From Pyrenula massariospora (taxonomy: Eukaryota; Ascomycota; Eurotiomycetes; Pyrenulales; Pyrenulaceae), in contig JAGFMI010000017.1 of assembly GCA_021030905.1 (NCBI GenBank), positions 930,001 through 994,000 of the forward strand: a stretch of DNA of 64,000 bases, given 5' to 3'. This document shows positions 10,901 through 21,281 of the stretch, one piece after another. The position numbers and the translations under genes were made by a program. The notes beneath the pieces are model-generated. The model had not been told where the DNA came from, did no database searches, and was given only the letters and a program-made list of their open reading frames with translations. Each line of letters opens with the position of its first letter. Position 1 is the first letter of the stretch.

Positions 10901-11019
10901 AGCTTACCCTCTCCAACGCTGAGAACATCCTCCGTGTGTGCTGGAAGGTCTGCAGTATTGTCGTCCTCTTCGTCGGAATCGGGGACGTAACCGCGTTCTC
11001 GCCAAGTGGGATTGACCAT
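4978..11019 (-). CDS. mus7: Mus7/Mms22 replication-fork repair protein
   Basis: Single uninterrupted ORF of 2013 residues. The N-terminus MVNPTWRERGYVPDSDEED is the family signature of fission-yeast Mus7 and budding-yeast Mms22, substrate adaptors of the Rtt101/Cul4-type ubiquitin ligase that helps stalled forks recover after alkylation damage. The first 800 residues are polar and low in complexity, with short conserved islands such as QYIGVPRHRLLDAPDL. The C-terminal 1150 residues, from about LPRLQFWEEVVLSEDFISA, are a helical solenoid typical of the family. The size fits filamentous-fungal members (about 1900-2200). It lies tail-to-tail with the F-box gene. An ACGCGT element 78 bp upstream suggests G1/S control. 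Confidence 0.93.
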   Translation of the reverse strand: MVNPTWRERGYVPDSDEEDDNTADLPAHTEDVLSVGEGKLASPSAADQLQAHLDFGLQSAREILCRSQAGASRSEIRSTVPGSVEDSPTECSQSATIAREVNNTSGSQENIGQEELSRALAVERENTGRTLRQRNAIQLHPYAIEDARYRRNLMSRGLQPIRIVGSQRERSPTAVDSGDEEQDSFTLPRKQPKSRNRTSPTATPTVPKRHHDFPRALSAITSVNAFDEAEDLPDLDKLLHRQQSPLLHRISKRQKTITAQSISAHTPAAHEDLQIFAFPDEEDSPISNRVSTSMGGIEPLSPPRSGDDLLRDHPSAPSPNFQFPKGMTPPKLPTPVISSEIPHQSSSVLSVEESLNSLSSNTEPSPYSRYSPESSEIADAGLERMARRIKGVLPAAFLRMKNKEHSPSKRVSRQNVSAPFPIDTESRGVARRVEFSRKRAALTSDNDADRFSSDGSDEESQLAPIQSDGTLQQRIGFRVYDDDMINDIDEVHDEIDYMAPTGLSRKRQNVRNSRKRQKRTKTPRAGKSPMTKTSSATANTYENQAQITKLPSNLKSMASAKARKPSQYIGVPRHRLLDAPDLINSNRRELPQFIRLAARRATVHSDKGRKRASYRKIGLPTPDKNAGIQEEMSNWRGVNASRYDNPSRGSHEALSELTNFNTMTRLPIEDRTLSPGLTSGYEAAFELDSKDNDDHPIFLDTTVSEFSEERHKLSRQPHKINTNEAPRELAPARHRGGRLLTSIGVARQPRTAQLEQVKEKPSGSSLLLQTLKDARSTTRSRVPRLLVSIDSNMKANPISSAPSKQKHQEQPNPSRSVSIRTTRKRRPRRMELTETPRSNPDQTIQEHKAYSSLPRLQFWEEVVLSEDFISAPFSNGQHFAPNSFVGSGQLNFVLSSIERHPTPCPLGLPISSYPPDHKLTSTLWKTRGESASSEMFELDLGHYLQVVVSCVAASTDTSNTATSEKIDSVLGNLESLVVDLTAHHTVLNATFFNSAVEGTAALLDVIQSIIKPPEIQHTDLGLPKLTRQCSPVIIKTLTALTLLIVKVWHLGMMQSDAAITDQAWTLLLRSLDLGFSLIFHQENIAKMWKRAQEITDQLDGSRHISAEDNEITLLVVLHNLFSQLSGMGKHLSIWDYIAPDDVPEITTSTTVRYLDQLWHDIATILPFLDLDALGIKSQTCIRWDEQNLWRLARKLMGCCLPDALVGSAGSIFYQRWLWLSSTWGWPANPDFIQFLMNALLERPGGRCTRAVSYKSPESLHYLATFVDSNRVFHNIGCSEITLKLASASIRSRVEREATDLRKLKSFITSIFPTKVHTFANEKDKREIAPIALNQRVDLTCVIYASTNQQCRPTIRRIRRLFEPTLGIRSLSDLELSTLKRIIRYHLSLKAAESIDCIMLTECCEWLSDIIRCGFQNYQSQPKDISNLLRLSSASIRSPSITTHRQLAFITERPDPVHTSKSSLELTRDYRMDFLCSCFDFATEVIACGISAEETLCFVPWDALVQALGVSLEDKCLHEVFCSAANFISRLVGQTEAVSSVADADLEGDSQEFGSIDWEHWERRRIVEQARLRLHPSLKRVLSNFLSKETAFDLNRTHERLVGLWADLANSVVNQDLIDWNNYIGTHGNDSWASFADSQRTRDGFILFLAKLMGSNADILTNYRTTILIPFFGGLVDLSTSEEYLRLLFSQIMQAKAPNDQLLVSLADWKPREQILATCFKNMRSVWMANGGVDVTGHRCSDLRELVLHVVRSMVKSSEGMQSTKTAQIDHLIKVQRLLQIFLPEFNSELSRLTKEVVFLPRDLNTLTNLRSYAVRGLDDPNTAKPLLAFLQTTFENALATSSATVVSNHLIAAMGLDMEHANDEPQYDSISLRFFLFENVFPAYVDAAATSHAVARLAEPVISSLLEAYRVLRMYSSRWGTNMALRLLEATERLLAVEEGFPGTLPADLVEYANETMDFIDRFDPDPETEVLGERGHFLRYAAEDVRAWVVAVEERDGSFFRRGRWIGSIAPS

Positions 11020-12168
11020 CGTCCGTGGTATTCATCGTCTTGATCGGGCAGCTACTTGCTGTTTTCGATTGTGGTGAAATCGTCGCTCATTGCTTGACGC
11101 GTCGATAGTGGGCGTGTTTGGCCACGCTCCAATAGAAATCGATGATTTGCGGAGAAAGGCAGCAGCTAGACGGCAGATCCTCGGCTATAGTCGTTGCTGA
11201 AGCCAAAATCCATGACCTCGTCAACGTTCTCTCTACCGTGGAAAATCTTCATAAATATCTGGTTGTGGCCATGTCCGGCCGAGTATTGGTGGCTGTGGCT
11301 GTTGGAATATCTGGTGGTGTGTAGTCAGACAATGTTCCAAAACGAAAAACGCTTCACTAACCGTCAAAGCTTGCTACGTGCTCGTTCCAGCCTACCAGGG
11401 CCTACTGGCGAAGCAGAAAAAAGCAAAAGAGTACGAAGACCACTAAAATGTACGCCTTAGTATCTCTGACAGATTTCTAGAGCTGAACAACGTTCCTTGC
11501 CGGGAGGCATGGTTGAAGTCCCAGTTCAGCAACCCAGCATCGTCGGCAATGCGGATCAAAGCTCCCAGGATGAGGGAGGTTGATCAGAATCACGTTCCAG
11601 GGGAATGTTCGTAAAGAAACACTCTTAACGTTCCGTCTCCTCGCCAGCGCAGTTTCTATTATAGCGTAGACGCTTAAAACTTACGCGAAAAGCGAATTTA
11701 AACTGCAATGAGTTGCGGCAGCATTTTCAATGGCACGACCCCGAATGATACTCATCATTCTACCTACCCTACGACGCCGCAAGCATACTTCACTGCGGCT
11801 GCAAGAAATAGTAGCGTCTAGCTTGCCTCTACACGTCTGATGGCTTCACTATCAGAAGCTAGAAAAAGCGGGTTGACGTGGATCCCCCTCCCCTTCTTCC
11901 CTTACTGCTGTTTGAAACTCTAAAGAGCTGGAAATATCGAAAGTGTCTTGTCTACAGTATGTTAATCGCCTTTCAACGGTGATCTCCCAAAAAGCATCGC
12001 AAGGGGAGAGTGCTATGATTTGGATTAAGACTGAGCGTAGTGACTAGACGCATTGAACGGTTCTTGAGCGTTAAGTCATTTTGCATATTCTTTGTAAAAA
12101 TAGATTTAGCATCGGCCGATGCCTTGTGACAATTAATAATTTGACCAATGCATTGCAAATAGCTTGCT
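11020..12168. other. MUS7 promoter and IES2 3' flank
   Basis: About 1.1 kb between two minus-strand genes. The part next to MUS7 must hold its promoter. The longest ORFs (60-88 codons, 11142-11460) have no recognisable domain. Confidence 0.5.
11097..11102. promoter_or_regulatory. ACGCGT element (MluI cell-cycle box) upstream of MUS7
   Basis: A palindromic ACGCGT sits 78 bp upstream of the MUS7 start codon, inside the string TTGACGCGTCGA. This is the core site of MBF, the G1/S regulator of replication and repair genes in yeasts. The hexamer is expected by chance once per about 4 kb, so function is inferred from its position and the gene's role. Confidence 0.4.
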
Positions 12169-13644
12169 CTAATCGTCAACCTCCTCAACTAGAAAGCTCG
12201 GCTTTTTTGGCTGGCTCGGTGGATCGCCGAACAGATTTCCTACTTTTTTACCCAGCCATTCCTCAGGGACGCCGAGCCTTACTCCCTCGCGACTGCTCAC
12301 CCACCTTGTGTAAAGAGGATTAGGCTTCTCAACCTCGACGGCCTCTTGTGAGTTGGGCGTTACGTCTCCCGCAACGGCCGATGGAAGCATCTCAGATTTC
12401 GCCGCTCTTCCCCTTCGTTTGGGAACTTGTTTCGTGAGCAGTTTGTTGATAGTCGTCATCTACACCAATATGATTAGTACAGCTTTGGTCGTGATGAGGT
12501 TCGCAATACTACATACCTTTTCTTCTTCGTTTCTCTTCTCACTTAGATTTTTTCTGCGTCTGGCCATCTCTGCTCTTCTCATTCGATGCTCGTCAGCAGT
12601 CAGAATCTTCTTTACCTGAGGTTCCATCGGTAGCGCCAGAAAGTCCCCGCCATCGTCCATTCGACTTCTTTGGCGTTTAGTGAGCTTGTTAGGGTCAGGA
12701 GTGCTGGTTCCGGAGCCGGGAGTCTCGTCATCGCTGTCAATTTCTTCTTCACCCTCTCCTACACCGTCTTCGTCACCTTCAGCATCTATGTCTCCCTCAA
12801 GCTCTTCATCTTCTCCTTCAGCATCTTCGTCTCCGAGACCGAGCTCATCCGCATCCTCTTCATCACCGCCTGACTGTAGGTCGGAAAGTTCTTCCTCTTC
12901 GCCCTCGTCGTCTACTTCCATTTCTTTCTCTTCGACCGATTTCAGCCCGATCTCTTCAGATGGAGTGACTTTTACCGATGGTCTAGACGACTTCTGAAAT
13001 GAAACCTTACTTCCTCTCGCCTTCGCAGGCGGACTCTTCATGACCCTTGATGGCACAGTAATAGGTGCGTCTTCCATATCAACATCTTCTCCCTCGGCGT
13101 CGATGTCATCGTCAGTCGCCTCTGCTTCTGCTCCGATACGCGCATAGTCATCCATTTCTTCGTCTTCGTCCTCGTCTTCTTCAGCCTCTTCGTCCTCTTC
13201 TTCGTCCTCTTGATCTTCATCGTCCTCCTCGTCCTCGTCTTCCTCAACCTCCTGATATGCTACTGGCTTCTTGGCGTTGCGACTTCTCGTCCCCGATATG
13301 ATCTCGCCACCCTCGAAAGAACTACGCGAATTACCAGCGGCGTTTCGTCTTCCGGTAGTCGAAGTCGTCGGTCCGAGGTCGCCAACGCCGGCAGAGCTAC
13401 TGTTGGTCACTTCCCTAAGCTTGCTCGATGGCATCTTGACAGTCAGTCTGATGCTCTTGCGTTTGTCGTCAGGTGAGCTGGAGGGTGAGCGAGAGACTGT
13501 TACCGAAGAGCTGTTGGAAGGATGAGTTGCTCCTGCGCGGCGTGATCTTGACATGGCTTGAGGCGACCTTTGTACTATTGCGCTGGTTGGGGGGTCAGCA
13601 AGCCTTGCATTTGAGGAGCGCGTCATGCGGCGAGTGGCAGTCAT
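12169..13644 (-). CDS. IES2: INO80 complex subunit Ies2-like (PAPA-1 region)
   Basis: Two exons (12517-13644 and 12169-12459) with a 57-bp intron (donor GTATGT) give 472 residues. Ies2/INO80B subunits activate the INO80 nucleosome remodeller. The PAPA-1-like conserved region spans the intron: KLTKRQRSRMDDGG, LTADEHRMRRAEMARRRKNL, SEKRNEEEK, then after splicing MTTINKLLTKQVPKRRGR. A C-terminal part with TRWVSSREGVRLGVPEEWLG also matches the family. Residues about 130-167 are almost purely acidic, and further acidic stretches follow up to about 315. The N-terminus is basic and Ser-rich. The exon-1 frame runs briefly into the intron, so an unspliced reading would truncate the protein within the conserved block. 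Confidence 0.9.
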
Positions 13645-14099
13645 ATTGATGGTATGCGAAGAACGGAGACGGGATCAGAAATGCAAAGACGTGCAAGGTA
13701 TATTTGAAATAGCAGTGTAGCAGCGAATGCGTCAACGACACGAGCTCAAGAAAGAGTTTTCAGGTTGAACAAGAATAATACGTAGAAAATGTCAGGAAAG
13801 AGCGACTTCGACAGAGGGATGCAGCGATGCAGAATGCACCAGCACAGGAAGCAGAAAGGGAGATCTTTCCAATGCTTTTGATAGGCCGGCGCAGATATGC
13901 AACCTCCCTGATGCTTGGTGTCGCTCTAACGTTAACCGCTGCCCGCAGCTGTTTCTGATACAGCAGCGTTGAGCAAGTCAACCAGCCGGGATTGACTGTG
14001 CCGTTGTTGTAGGATCATCACCGCCACAACTCAGACCATCTCGAAAACGCAGCTGAAAGCAAGGATCTGACATAATCAGGTCACTCAGAAAGCCGCAAC

Positions 14100-14231
14100 T
14101 CACCTGCTTTTCTCACGCACTGTGATGGTGTCCTGATCGGGTTGCCAGTCGTCACCGCTTTCTTCCGTCTCGTTTTCCACCGACGATTCGGTGATTTGCC
14201 TTCGAAATCTTTTGGTCGGTCTGTCCGCCAT
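14100..14231 (-). CDS. possible small hydrophilic protein, first exon
   Basis: An ATG at 14231 opens a polar reading frame of 43 codons (MADRPTKRFRRQITES, then an acidic stretch ending GDDWQPDQDTITVREKS). A strong splice donor (CAG|GTGAGT) lies at 14104/14103, right before the in-frame stop. Several acceptors between 14080 and 14030 give different short C-termini, none recognisable. The codon pattern looks coding, but I do not recognise a family. It would be divergent from PEX14/17. It may be a small real gene or a 5' piece of a longer spliced one. Confidence 0.35.
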   Translation of the reverse strand: MADRPTKRFRRQITESSVENETEESGDDWQPDQDTITVREKSR

Positions 14232-14699
14232 GGCGATTTGGTACCTGTCTAGATTGACGCGAGGCTGGTCCGGTTCCGTTCCTGTCTAAGCTTTAGAGCC
14301 TTGGGTTGGGACAAAGCCTGACCCTAGAGAAGGTATCGGACGGCAATTCCAGCGTCAAAACTCTAGAAAAGCGAGATTGGTTTGGACAGAGGAAGAAGGA
14401 GAAGAAACCTAGAAGACAGGATTGCCCATGCTATCATTGGATCTGATCTGTTTCGCCCCTCGGAGCCATCCAGCGTCCGCACCAGGGGATGCTCTGCCAA
14501 GAGGCATTCAGGGATTTCAGCCTCGTCATCCAGCCTTGCCGAAGATGAGCCGTTTTGCGTGCCTCGGCTGATGAAGCAGCGCATATGGACTTGACTAAGG
14601 TATTCGCATTTTGCAGAGGTCGGTCAGCTCTGCAATTCTTTCCGTCTGTTTAAATGCGTCTGAGACTTCCTTCGCAACTACTCCTAAGGCCGTCTTTCA

Positions 14700-15884
14700 A
14701 TGGCCGATACAAAGACTCCGTCAATCCCATCATGGCAGATGCCATCTTCGAACGATGCTCCGGGATCCCTAGAAACCAAAGACACCTCTCAGCCGACCAG
14801 TGAGATAGCAGTCGATACCGGCCACCGCTCCCTCAAGGACGTATCTGTCAATAATGCTTCCCAAGCAGAGAAAGTTAGCTATCTCAAAGCGGAGGGTGTG
14901 AAGCCAGACGAGAATCAAAAAATCCTATCCTCTCCCACCTCCACGCCTCCAACTACTACAGAAGATACCGGCTTAAAGACAGTCCACGATAGTACTTCTA
15001 ACAAAATTTCTGTACCGCTTTCGGATTCTTCGTCTCTCCCAAATTCTTTTGCTCCTCAGTCGGTAGACTCCCCTCCGAATGCTACATCGAACCCGCCGCC
15101 TATCATCACATATCCCGAATTTCTCCTTCACTCTCAGAAGCCTCCACCATTGGTCACATTTGACCGACTTTTATATGCTATCTATGGAGTGGCTGGAATC
15201 ACGGCGGCTGTCTATGGGACTCGAAAATTCATCGTCGACCCCATGCTGTCAAGTTTGACAGAAGCTAGACATTCGATCTTCTCCACAGCACTCACCAATG
15301 TTCAGCGGCTCAATGAAAAACTCTCTTCTAGCGTCTCTCATATCCCACCAACATCTGTCAAGCATTTAGGTGATCCCGACGAATCTGAAACAAGCTCCAC
15401 AGCCTCCGATCCTACAGAGTTATTCCATCGCGATACTGCAACCCAAACCACGCCATCTCTTCCTCAAACTCCGTCAGCAAACTCCCCGAATCCCTGGGAG
15501 GAAGATCCCAATTTCCCCACATCCTCAGATCAGTCTTGTCTCAGTACCCAATCCGATTCTCTTACCCGTCTTCGCTCCAACCTCCAGTCACTGCTCAGCG
15601 ACTCTACAGACACGAACGTAACCGAAGCCCGCGTCTCTGACTCCCTCTCTGGCCTCAAGACATACCTCGACGGCCTCACTTATAAAGGCTACGATTCATA
15701 CCCCTATGAGCATAATAGTGGGAGCGACCGTAAAGGTAGCCTCTCTGTTGCTGGAGTGAAGAACAAGGAAGATGACGAGATCGCAAAATTCAAGACTGAG
15801 ATTCGGAGTTTGAAAGGTGTGCTATTGAGCGCAAGAAATTTTCCGGCTGGAGGAAATAGGCAGGCAGTTGGATATATGAGGTGA
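14700..15884 (+). CDS. PEX14/17: peroxin Pex14/17 (Pex33-like), peroxisomal docking complex
   Basis: Single exon, 394 residues. Pex14/17 is a filamentous-ascomycete peroxin that works with Pex13 and Pex14 in docking cargo receptors at the peroxisomal membrane. The N-terminus has the family's IPSWQMP motif. Residues about 45-72 (RSLKDVSVNNASQAEKVSYL, then KAEGVKPDENQKIL) keep the Pex14 N-terminal helical pattern. One hydrophobic segment follows at about 157-178 (LLYAIYGVAGITAAVYG), then a weak coiled coil with LSSLTEARHSIFS and TNVQRLNEKLSSS. The rest is Ser/Pro/Thr-rich. The C-terminus ends soon after an amphipathic helix EIAKFKTEIRSLKGVLL. It converges with SEC31. Confidence 0.8.
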   Translation: MADTKTPSIPSWQMPSSNDAPGSLETKDTSQPTSEIAVDTGHRSLKDVSVNNASQAEKVSYLKAEGVKPDENQKILSSPTSTPPTTTEDTGLKTVHDSTSNKISVPLSDSSSLPNSFAPQSVDSPPNATSNPPPIITYPEFLLHSQKPPPLVTFDRLLYAIYGVAGITAAVYGTRKFIVDPMLSSLTEARHSIFSTALTNVQRLNEKLSSSVSHIPPTSVKHLGDPDESETSSTASDPTELFHRDTATQTTPSLPQTPSANSPNPWEEDPNFPTSSDQSCLSTQSDSLTRLRSNLQSLLSDSTDTNVTEARVSDSLSGLKTYLDGLTYKGYDSYPYEHNSGSDRKGSLSVAGVKNKEDDEIAKFKTEIRSLKGVLLSARNFPAGGNRQAVGYMR

Positions 15885-16679
15885 TCAAAGAGGGCCAAGG
15901 TGGGGACCAAGGATGCAAACATTCTGCTACTTCAGCAAGGAATAAAAGTATCACATGGCGCCTAGAGTACCCTGTGGAAATGGTCCAGTATGTCATTGTA
16001 TGACTCTGCCTGGCGTCTTTTTGCTCGGGTCAGGCATGCCTTGCTCAAACAGCCGCCAGGCTCTCTATCAAGCTAAATTCAGATTCACCGAGTTGGGCCT
16101 AAGAATGAGCTACTTACGCAAAGTATCACCGGGAGCAGCCGCTGAAAGCCTTATCCCAGGCCGCGAAAATGTTTTATCAGTCAAGCTAAATAGCGTAACC
16201 TTAGGGACGTTGGTTCATTGAAGGGGTAGATCCTTTGGGGACAGGAATGGATATTTGCGGGATTTGGCTGAAAGTCTTTTCTCGCAAAAGAGTTCAATAT
16301 TAAATATCAGAATTAAGGGGACTTCAGACAAAAATCGATCAACAACCGACAGGCGTCAAGCGGTTTTGTAGTAGAGAGAAGCAAAGTCTTGGACTTATGA
16401 TAGGGCACGACATCGTGAGTATCTGTCAAGAGAACTATAGAAGAAATTAGATGAAAATCGATGTCTAATTTCATAAATTGCGCGGTAGTTGTGAGCGAGT
16501 CCATTGTCATTTACAACGGTTCGTCAATCATGCCACACCTGTAACGTCATATTGTTTCTTCTTTGATCGCCAAAAACACTCGCTAAAACTTGTAAAACTC
16601 GCCTCCGCTGGCAAAACGATCTAATTTGACAAAGGCACTGGTCTTTCTCCCACATGGCTTCATACATGTGGATCTGCTT
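15885..16679. other. convergent intergenic stretch
   Basis: 3' flanks of PEX14/17 and SEC31 over about 800 bp. Short ORFs on both strands have no domain or plausible context. Confidence 0.5.
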
Positions 16680-19600
16680 TCAAGGCGTAGCCCTGGCCAT
16701 GCCCACCAACCTCTTCACACCAACCATCCAATTCCCACATTCCTCCACCTTTTCCCGGTGGACATCCATCTGAATCTGACTAGCCCGTTCAAAGTCCTTG
16801 TTCTTAAGACATTCCGCCAACTCCGCAATCTCATTCACAGTATTCGGTTTGAGGAGATCCTCGTTGTTGAGATGATCAAAGAGAATATTGAGTCGTTTCT
16901 CCGTGTCCTTGACCTGAGGGGCAAATTGAGCCGGAGCCCTGGCCTTCACCCGCGACATCTCGGATGACAGAATCTCGAAGATTGGTTGGGCGGTGGGAGG
17001 AATGTGGGAGCGGTCGCCCGCAGCTAACATCTAGATTTAGCAGCAAATAGAGATCTTTAGAGATAGAAACTTACGGTGTTTGGGACGTGAGGGGGCTCGT
17101 TGTCGTTCAGATTGCCCAGTGCCAGGACGAGAAGGTGGTTGTGGACCCCTTTGCGGTGGGCCGCTCGGAGGCGGAGCTCCCTGGGATGGAGGTTGGCCTG
17201 GTTGTTGAGGCGGAGCGCTAGGCGTATACGGGCTTGGAGACGGTGCTCCCTGCGATCGAGACGGAGCATAGGGGTTTGGAGCGGGGCCAGATGAAGGTTG
17301 AAACTGGGGTGGTGGAGCAACACGCTGCCTAGCTTGCGGAGGACCTTGAGGGTGACCTTGAGGGAATCCCTGTGGTGGTCCCTGAGGGGCTGAAGGTTGA
17401 GAAGCTGGGCTGGGTGCATATCGGTTCATTGGAGGTGGCGCCATCGGAGGCGCGTTGTATGGAGATGCTGTGCGTTGTACTGGAGGTTGTTGTTGGAAAG
17501 GCTGTTGAGCAAGTCCAGGTGTGGAAATGGATGGAGACGGAGCGTAAGCGCTGGCAGCTGACGAAGGGGGTCGCTCTGGCTGTTGACCGCCCGTCAATGG
17601 GGATGAAACCCTCGCTGGGCCCTTTGGCGGAGGTGCTACTGGCGGTGTGCTTTTTTGTCTCGTACCATACGGTCCTTGTGGCGGAGGAGGCGGGGCTTGA
17701 GAACTCGTTGGTGGCTGACTTGGGAATGGAGAAGATACCTGTTGATTACCGACACCTGGAGTGCCTCTTCTTGATGTTGGAGCTTTTCCAAACCCTTCAG
17801 GGAGATCGTTCCAGTTTGACATATTCTTATCTTGTGAAGGGGGAGGGACTGAGGGAGACTGGTTGAATGAGCGAGGCGGAGGGGCAACTGGGCCGCGGCC
17901 GTGAGGTGGTCCATAATTTTGAGGCGGACCTGCGAGACCAGGGCCACGAGCTGGCTGCGATGGTTGATAGCTCATTGATGGAGAAGGTTGGTAGCCTCCA
18001 GCAGGAACGTATGGATTTGCTGGCTGTGAGAATGAAGAAGGGGCATACGGATTGGAGGTCTGTTGGTCTATGGGTGAAAAACTTGTCTGTTGCGGCTGAA
18101 AATTATTTACGGGCGGCAAAGGCTTAGAACGCGATGTGGTGGATGTTTGGGCGGTAGTCACGGGCGCTGCAACGGACTTCTTGGTCGCTTGCTTGACTCG
18201 ACTTCGAGCGACGTCGGCCTCGGGATATTTTGTAGGCAACAGGTCGAGGTATCTTTCTGCAAATTGTAATTGACCATGAGCGGCTAGAATGTCAGCATAT
18301 TCGACGTATTTTTTGTACAGATTGTCAAGCTTCCAGTCAGATGTCTTCGCTGTATCTCGAAGTTCAGTATCTTCGAATTTAGCGACTTTTCGAAATACCG
18401 TAACCTTTTCAATTAAGTGCTGTAAACCTTGAGTGTGAATGGTGAAAGCGGATGCATCGGATTCCGTAGCCGTGCTGACAGCCTCGGAATCTTCAAGCTG
18501 ATCAAGCCAGATAGCAACTACCTTCTCAAGCTTCGATCCAGCTAAGAAGCAAAAGGAGGCATCCTTGCGAGTGAATTGATCTGAGTTGTTTCTCAATTGC
18601 TCTTCGAGACGATCTCCAAGAGCTTCACACAGATCCGGAAATTCCTTCTCGTCGGCAAAGGAACACAGCGTTGCCATGACGTCTTTCCAGTTCGCAAGAT
18701 TTGCATTATGAACCGTGTCCCAGAGGTTGTTTCCAACAACAGAAGCTAGGAGGCGGAGGTAATTTGGTCCATCGGATTGCTTTGCAAAATATGCTTCCTG
18801 CGCTTTAGCAATGCTGTCTTTTCCGCCGCAAATGGCGAACATGAATGCATCAGACATGCGGTCTTCCTGAAGACAAATGTCCAATGCTTTTCCAAAGTCG
18901 CCCAGCATGAGCGCTCGAGTTATTCGCCGATCCGACTCAGACTCCGACCCAGTGTATATCTGGAATGGGCTATTTGTCTTGGCCCCTTTCGATGCTGCAA
19001 GGTCGGATAAGAAGTCGCCATCAGCGCTTGTCTCAAACATAGAAGAGATTCGCTTGTGCTTGTTAGTACCATTGACTTGCGGAGTAGATAGGTCGTTGCT
19101 TCGCTCCTTGTCCTCGGAAACTTTCAGGTTTGCAATGCCGTCTGCAGCTTCATCGGTGTCACCCGAGAAACCAAGATAATCGAGTAGAGACCTTCTATTT
19201 CCAGACATCAAAGTCTCCATAACTTTCCAATCGGCCCTTTCTTCGTCCGACTTGGCTTCTGCTATGCGAGATTCACAAAACTTCTTCAAGTCGTCTTCTT
19301 GAAGCGCTTTCTCAAACCCTTCTGTCGACGATCCGAGGTTTGAATCAGCTTCGTACTTCGAGATCGTTACAACTGATTTCCCAGAATCTGTCGGTTTCAC
19401 CGAAACGATCCTGCCGCCGAACCCGAAAGAGACAGAGACAGGCCTTTCCAGCCATTTTGGAGCCTTTGGTAACGAGAAACTGGCGGCTTGCGGTTGCGTC
19501 TGCGCTTTGGAAAAGAAGTCTTCTCCGTCCAATGCTTGATTCTGCATTTGTGCGCCTTCAGTCGCAGCCGAACCAGTATTTTGTAAGGTTTGCACAGCGA

Positions 19601-20826
19601 GCTTTCCATCAAAAGACGCTGTCGCAAAAAGATTCGGGTTGTGGGGATTCCATCGAGTTTGAAAGGTCCAATTCGTAACCACAGGATAATCTCCGTATGC
19701 GGTGCCTGTTTGAGGATTCCAAAGAATATTACGATTGTCTTTCCCACATGACAGGAGCAGATCACTATCCTGTACACACCACGATAGTGAGAGAACTCCA
19801 GAGTCATGTCCTCTTAATATCTGGTAAAAAGGTGTCAGCAATGCAAGCAATCCAGACACCAAGATTCCAACCTTTTCGGGAGCATTTGAGTTCCGCAGGT
19901 CCCATACAAGCACAACAGGTTCTTGTTCCGAAGACGTAGCTGTGACAAGTTTGGTTGGCTGTGAAAGACGTCAGAGCTAGTCTTTCTGGTATGATTCTCA
20001 ATTGACAGACCTTTTCCGGGTCCCATGCAACAGCGCTGACAGCCTTCCGATTCATATTGTTGAGAGTAAGCGTCTCCTTCTTAGTCTTCATGTCCCAAAC
20101 TGTGACGAACCCACCACTACTCCCCGTCGCCATTATATGCGCAACCTTTTTGTTCCAATCCAAGCAGTCTATATCGTCCGATCGTGCCGCCGTGCTACCC
20201 AGTCGTACGGGTTGATTTATATTGTTGAGATCCGTGACAAATAGCTAACACTTGTAAGATGCTGCGAATGAGAGTTTGCAGTAGGCGGACCTCTCCCTTA
20301 GCTCCTCCAGTGGCCAACAGATTGCGATGCCGAGGATTGAATTGCAAAGCTTTGACAGCGCCGCTGTGCTTTTTGACCTGAGCTATTTGCGAATCACTGT
20401 CATAGCCCATAAGACACACGCCATCAAAATCGCAGTGATCGTACCTTGAGTTGTCCAAGAACATTTGCGCGTCCCATAGATCTAGGGACCCATTTTCCAG
20501 CGCTCCAGCGATCACTCCTTTAGGTTTGACATCGTCAAATTGGGACCACGCAAGGTCGTGGAATCTAGCAGATATTGTTAGCTTGGTAGTTTTAAGTCCC
20601 AACATCATCTTCTGTACCCAGCCTCAGTCTCGTATTTTGCAGCTGGCCGAAGCTCTGCACCCTGCTGCTCATTGTCCAGGTCCAGGTCCCATAGCTCAAG
20701 GCACGTGTCACTGGAGAAGTCCGCGGTCACAGCTCCCGATTTTGTGCCCGTAGCTATGAACGGCGCAGAAGTGCCGGGGGACCAGGTGAATGTAGCTGTT
20801 CGAGGAATCTCCCGTAACCGGACCAT
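16680..20826 (-). CDS. SEC31: COPII outer-coat protein Sec31
   Basis: Sec31 pairs with Sec13 to form the outer cage of COPII vesicles at ER exit sites. I read six exons: 20618-20826, 20291-20564, 20011-20244, 19872-19958, 17075-19820, 16680-17023, with introns of 46-53 bp; all phases agree and give 1297 residues. Residues 1-340 are WD40 repeats ([18 protein letters not shown] at the start; [39 protein letters not shown]). A helical solenoid follows (about 400-800), then a long Pro/Gln-rich region (about 825-1180) that in yeast contacts Sec23/Sar1. The last exon encodes the C-terminal helical domain starting [14 protein letters not shown] and ending [15 protein letters not shown]. The gene diverges from the RRM gene. 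Confidence 0.95.
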
Positions 20827-21281
20827 GGCTAATGAGTGTCAGATGGTGTGAGTTGAGGCTTAAGCTTAGGGCAACATCAAGGAGTGTCGGGGACGGGCCT
20901 GAATATGTATCAAGGAGTGCGGCCCTGAACGTGAAGATACAGCAGCTCTAGTTCTCAAGATATGCTCCAGGTATCTGCTCCAGGCTGTCCTGACCCGTAG
21001 GCACGACCTGAGATGACGCACGGGCCAAATACCAAAAAAGATCGGGTTTGTGGGGGAGGCTGCCGGGGTTCGTGCACCAGACACCGACAACAGTAGAGGA
21101 GCCCCAAGGCTTGATGCTGCTCAGGCACTGGCTAACCTACGAGAAATGTCGTACTCTGTCGTCATGGTCAACACAGCTTGATGTTCCTACACAATCGCTT
21201 CTCAAAATGCCACTATCGACACAGGCGCATTCAAGCCCACGAGTCTCATAAGCTCGCTCCAATCCTAACCTTTCACCCACA
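20827..21281. promoter_or_regulatory. shared upstream region of SEC31 and the RRM gene
   Basis: A 455-bp stretch between divergent start codons must carry both promoters. No classical TATA box is evident. Short ORFs inside are not supported. Confidence 0.45.

Noticed and set aside
12680-13525. Ser- and Leu-rich ORFs antisense to IES2
   Set aside because: They arise from the acidic GAA/GAT runs of IES2 read backwards.
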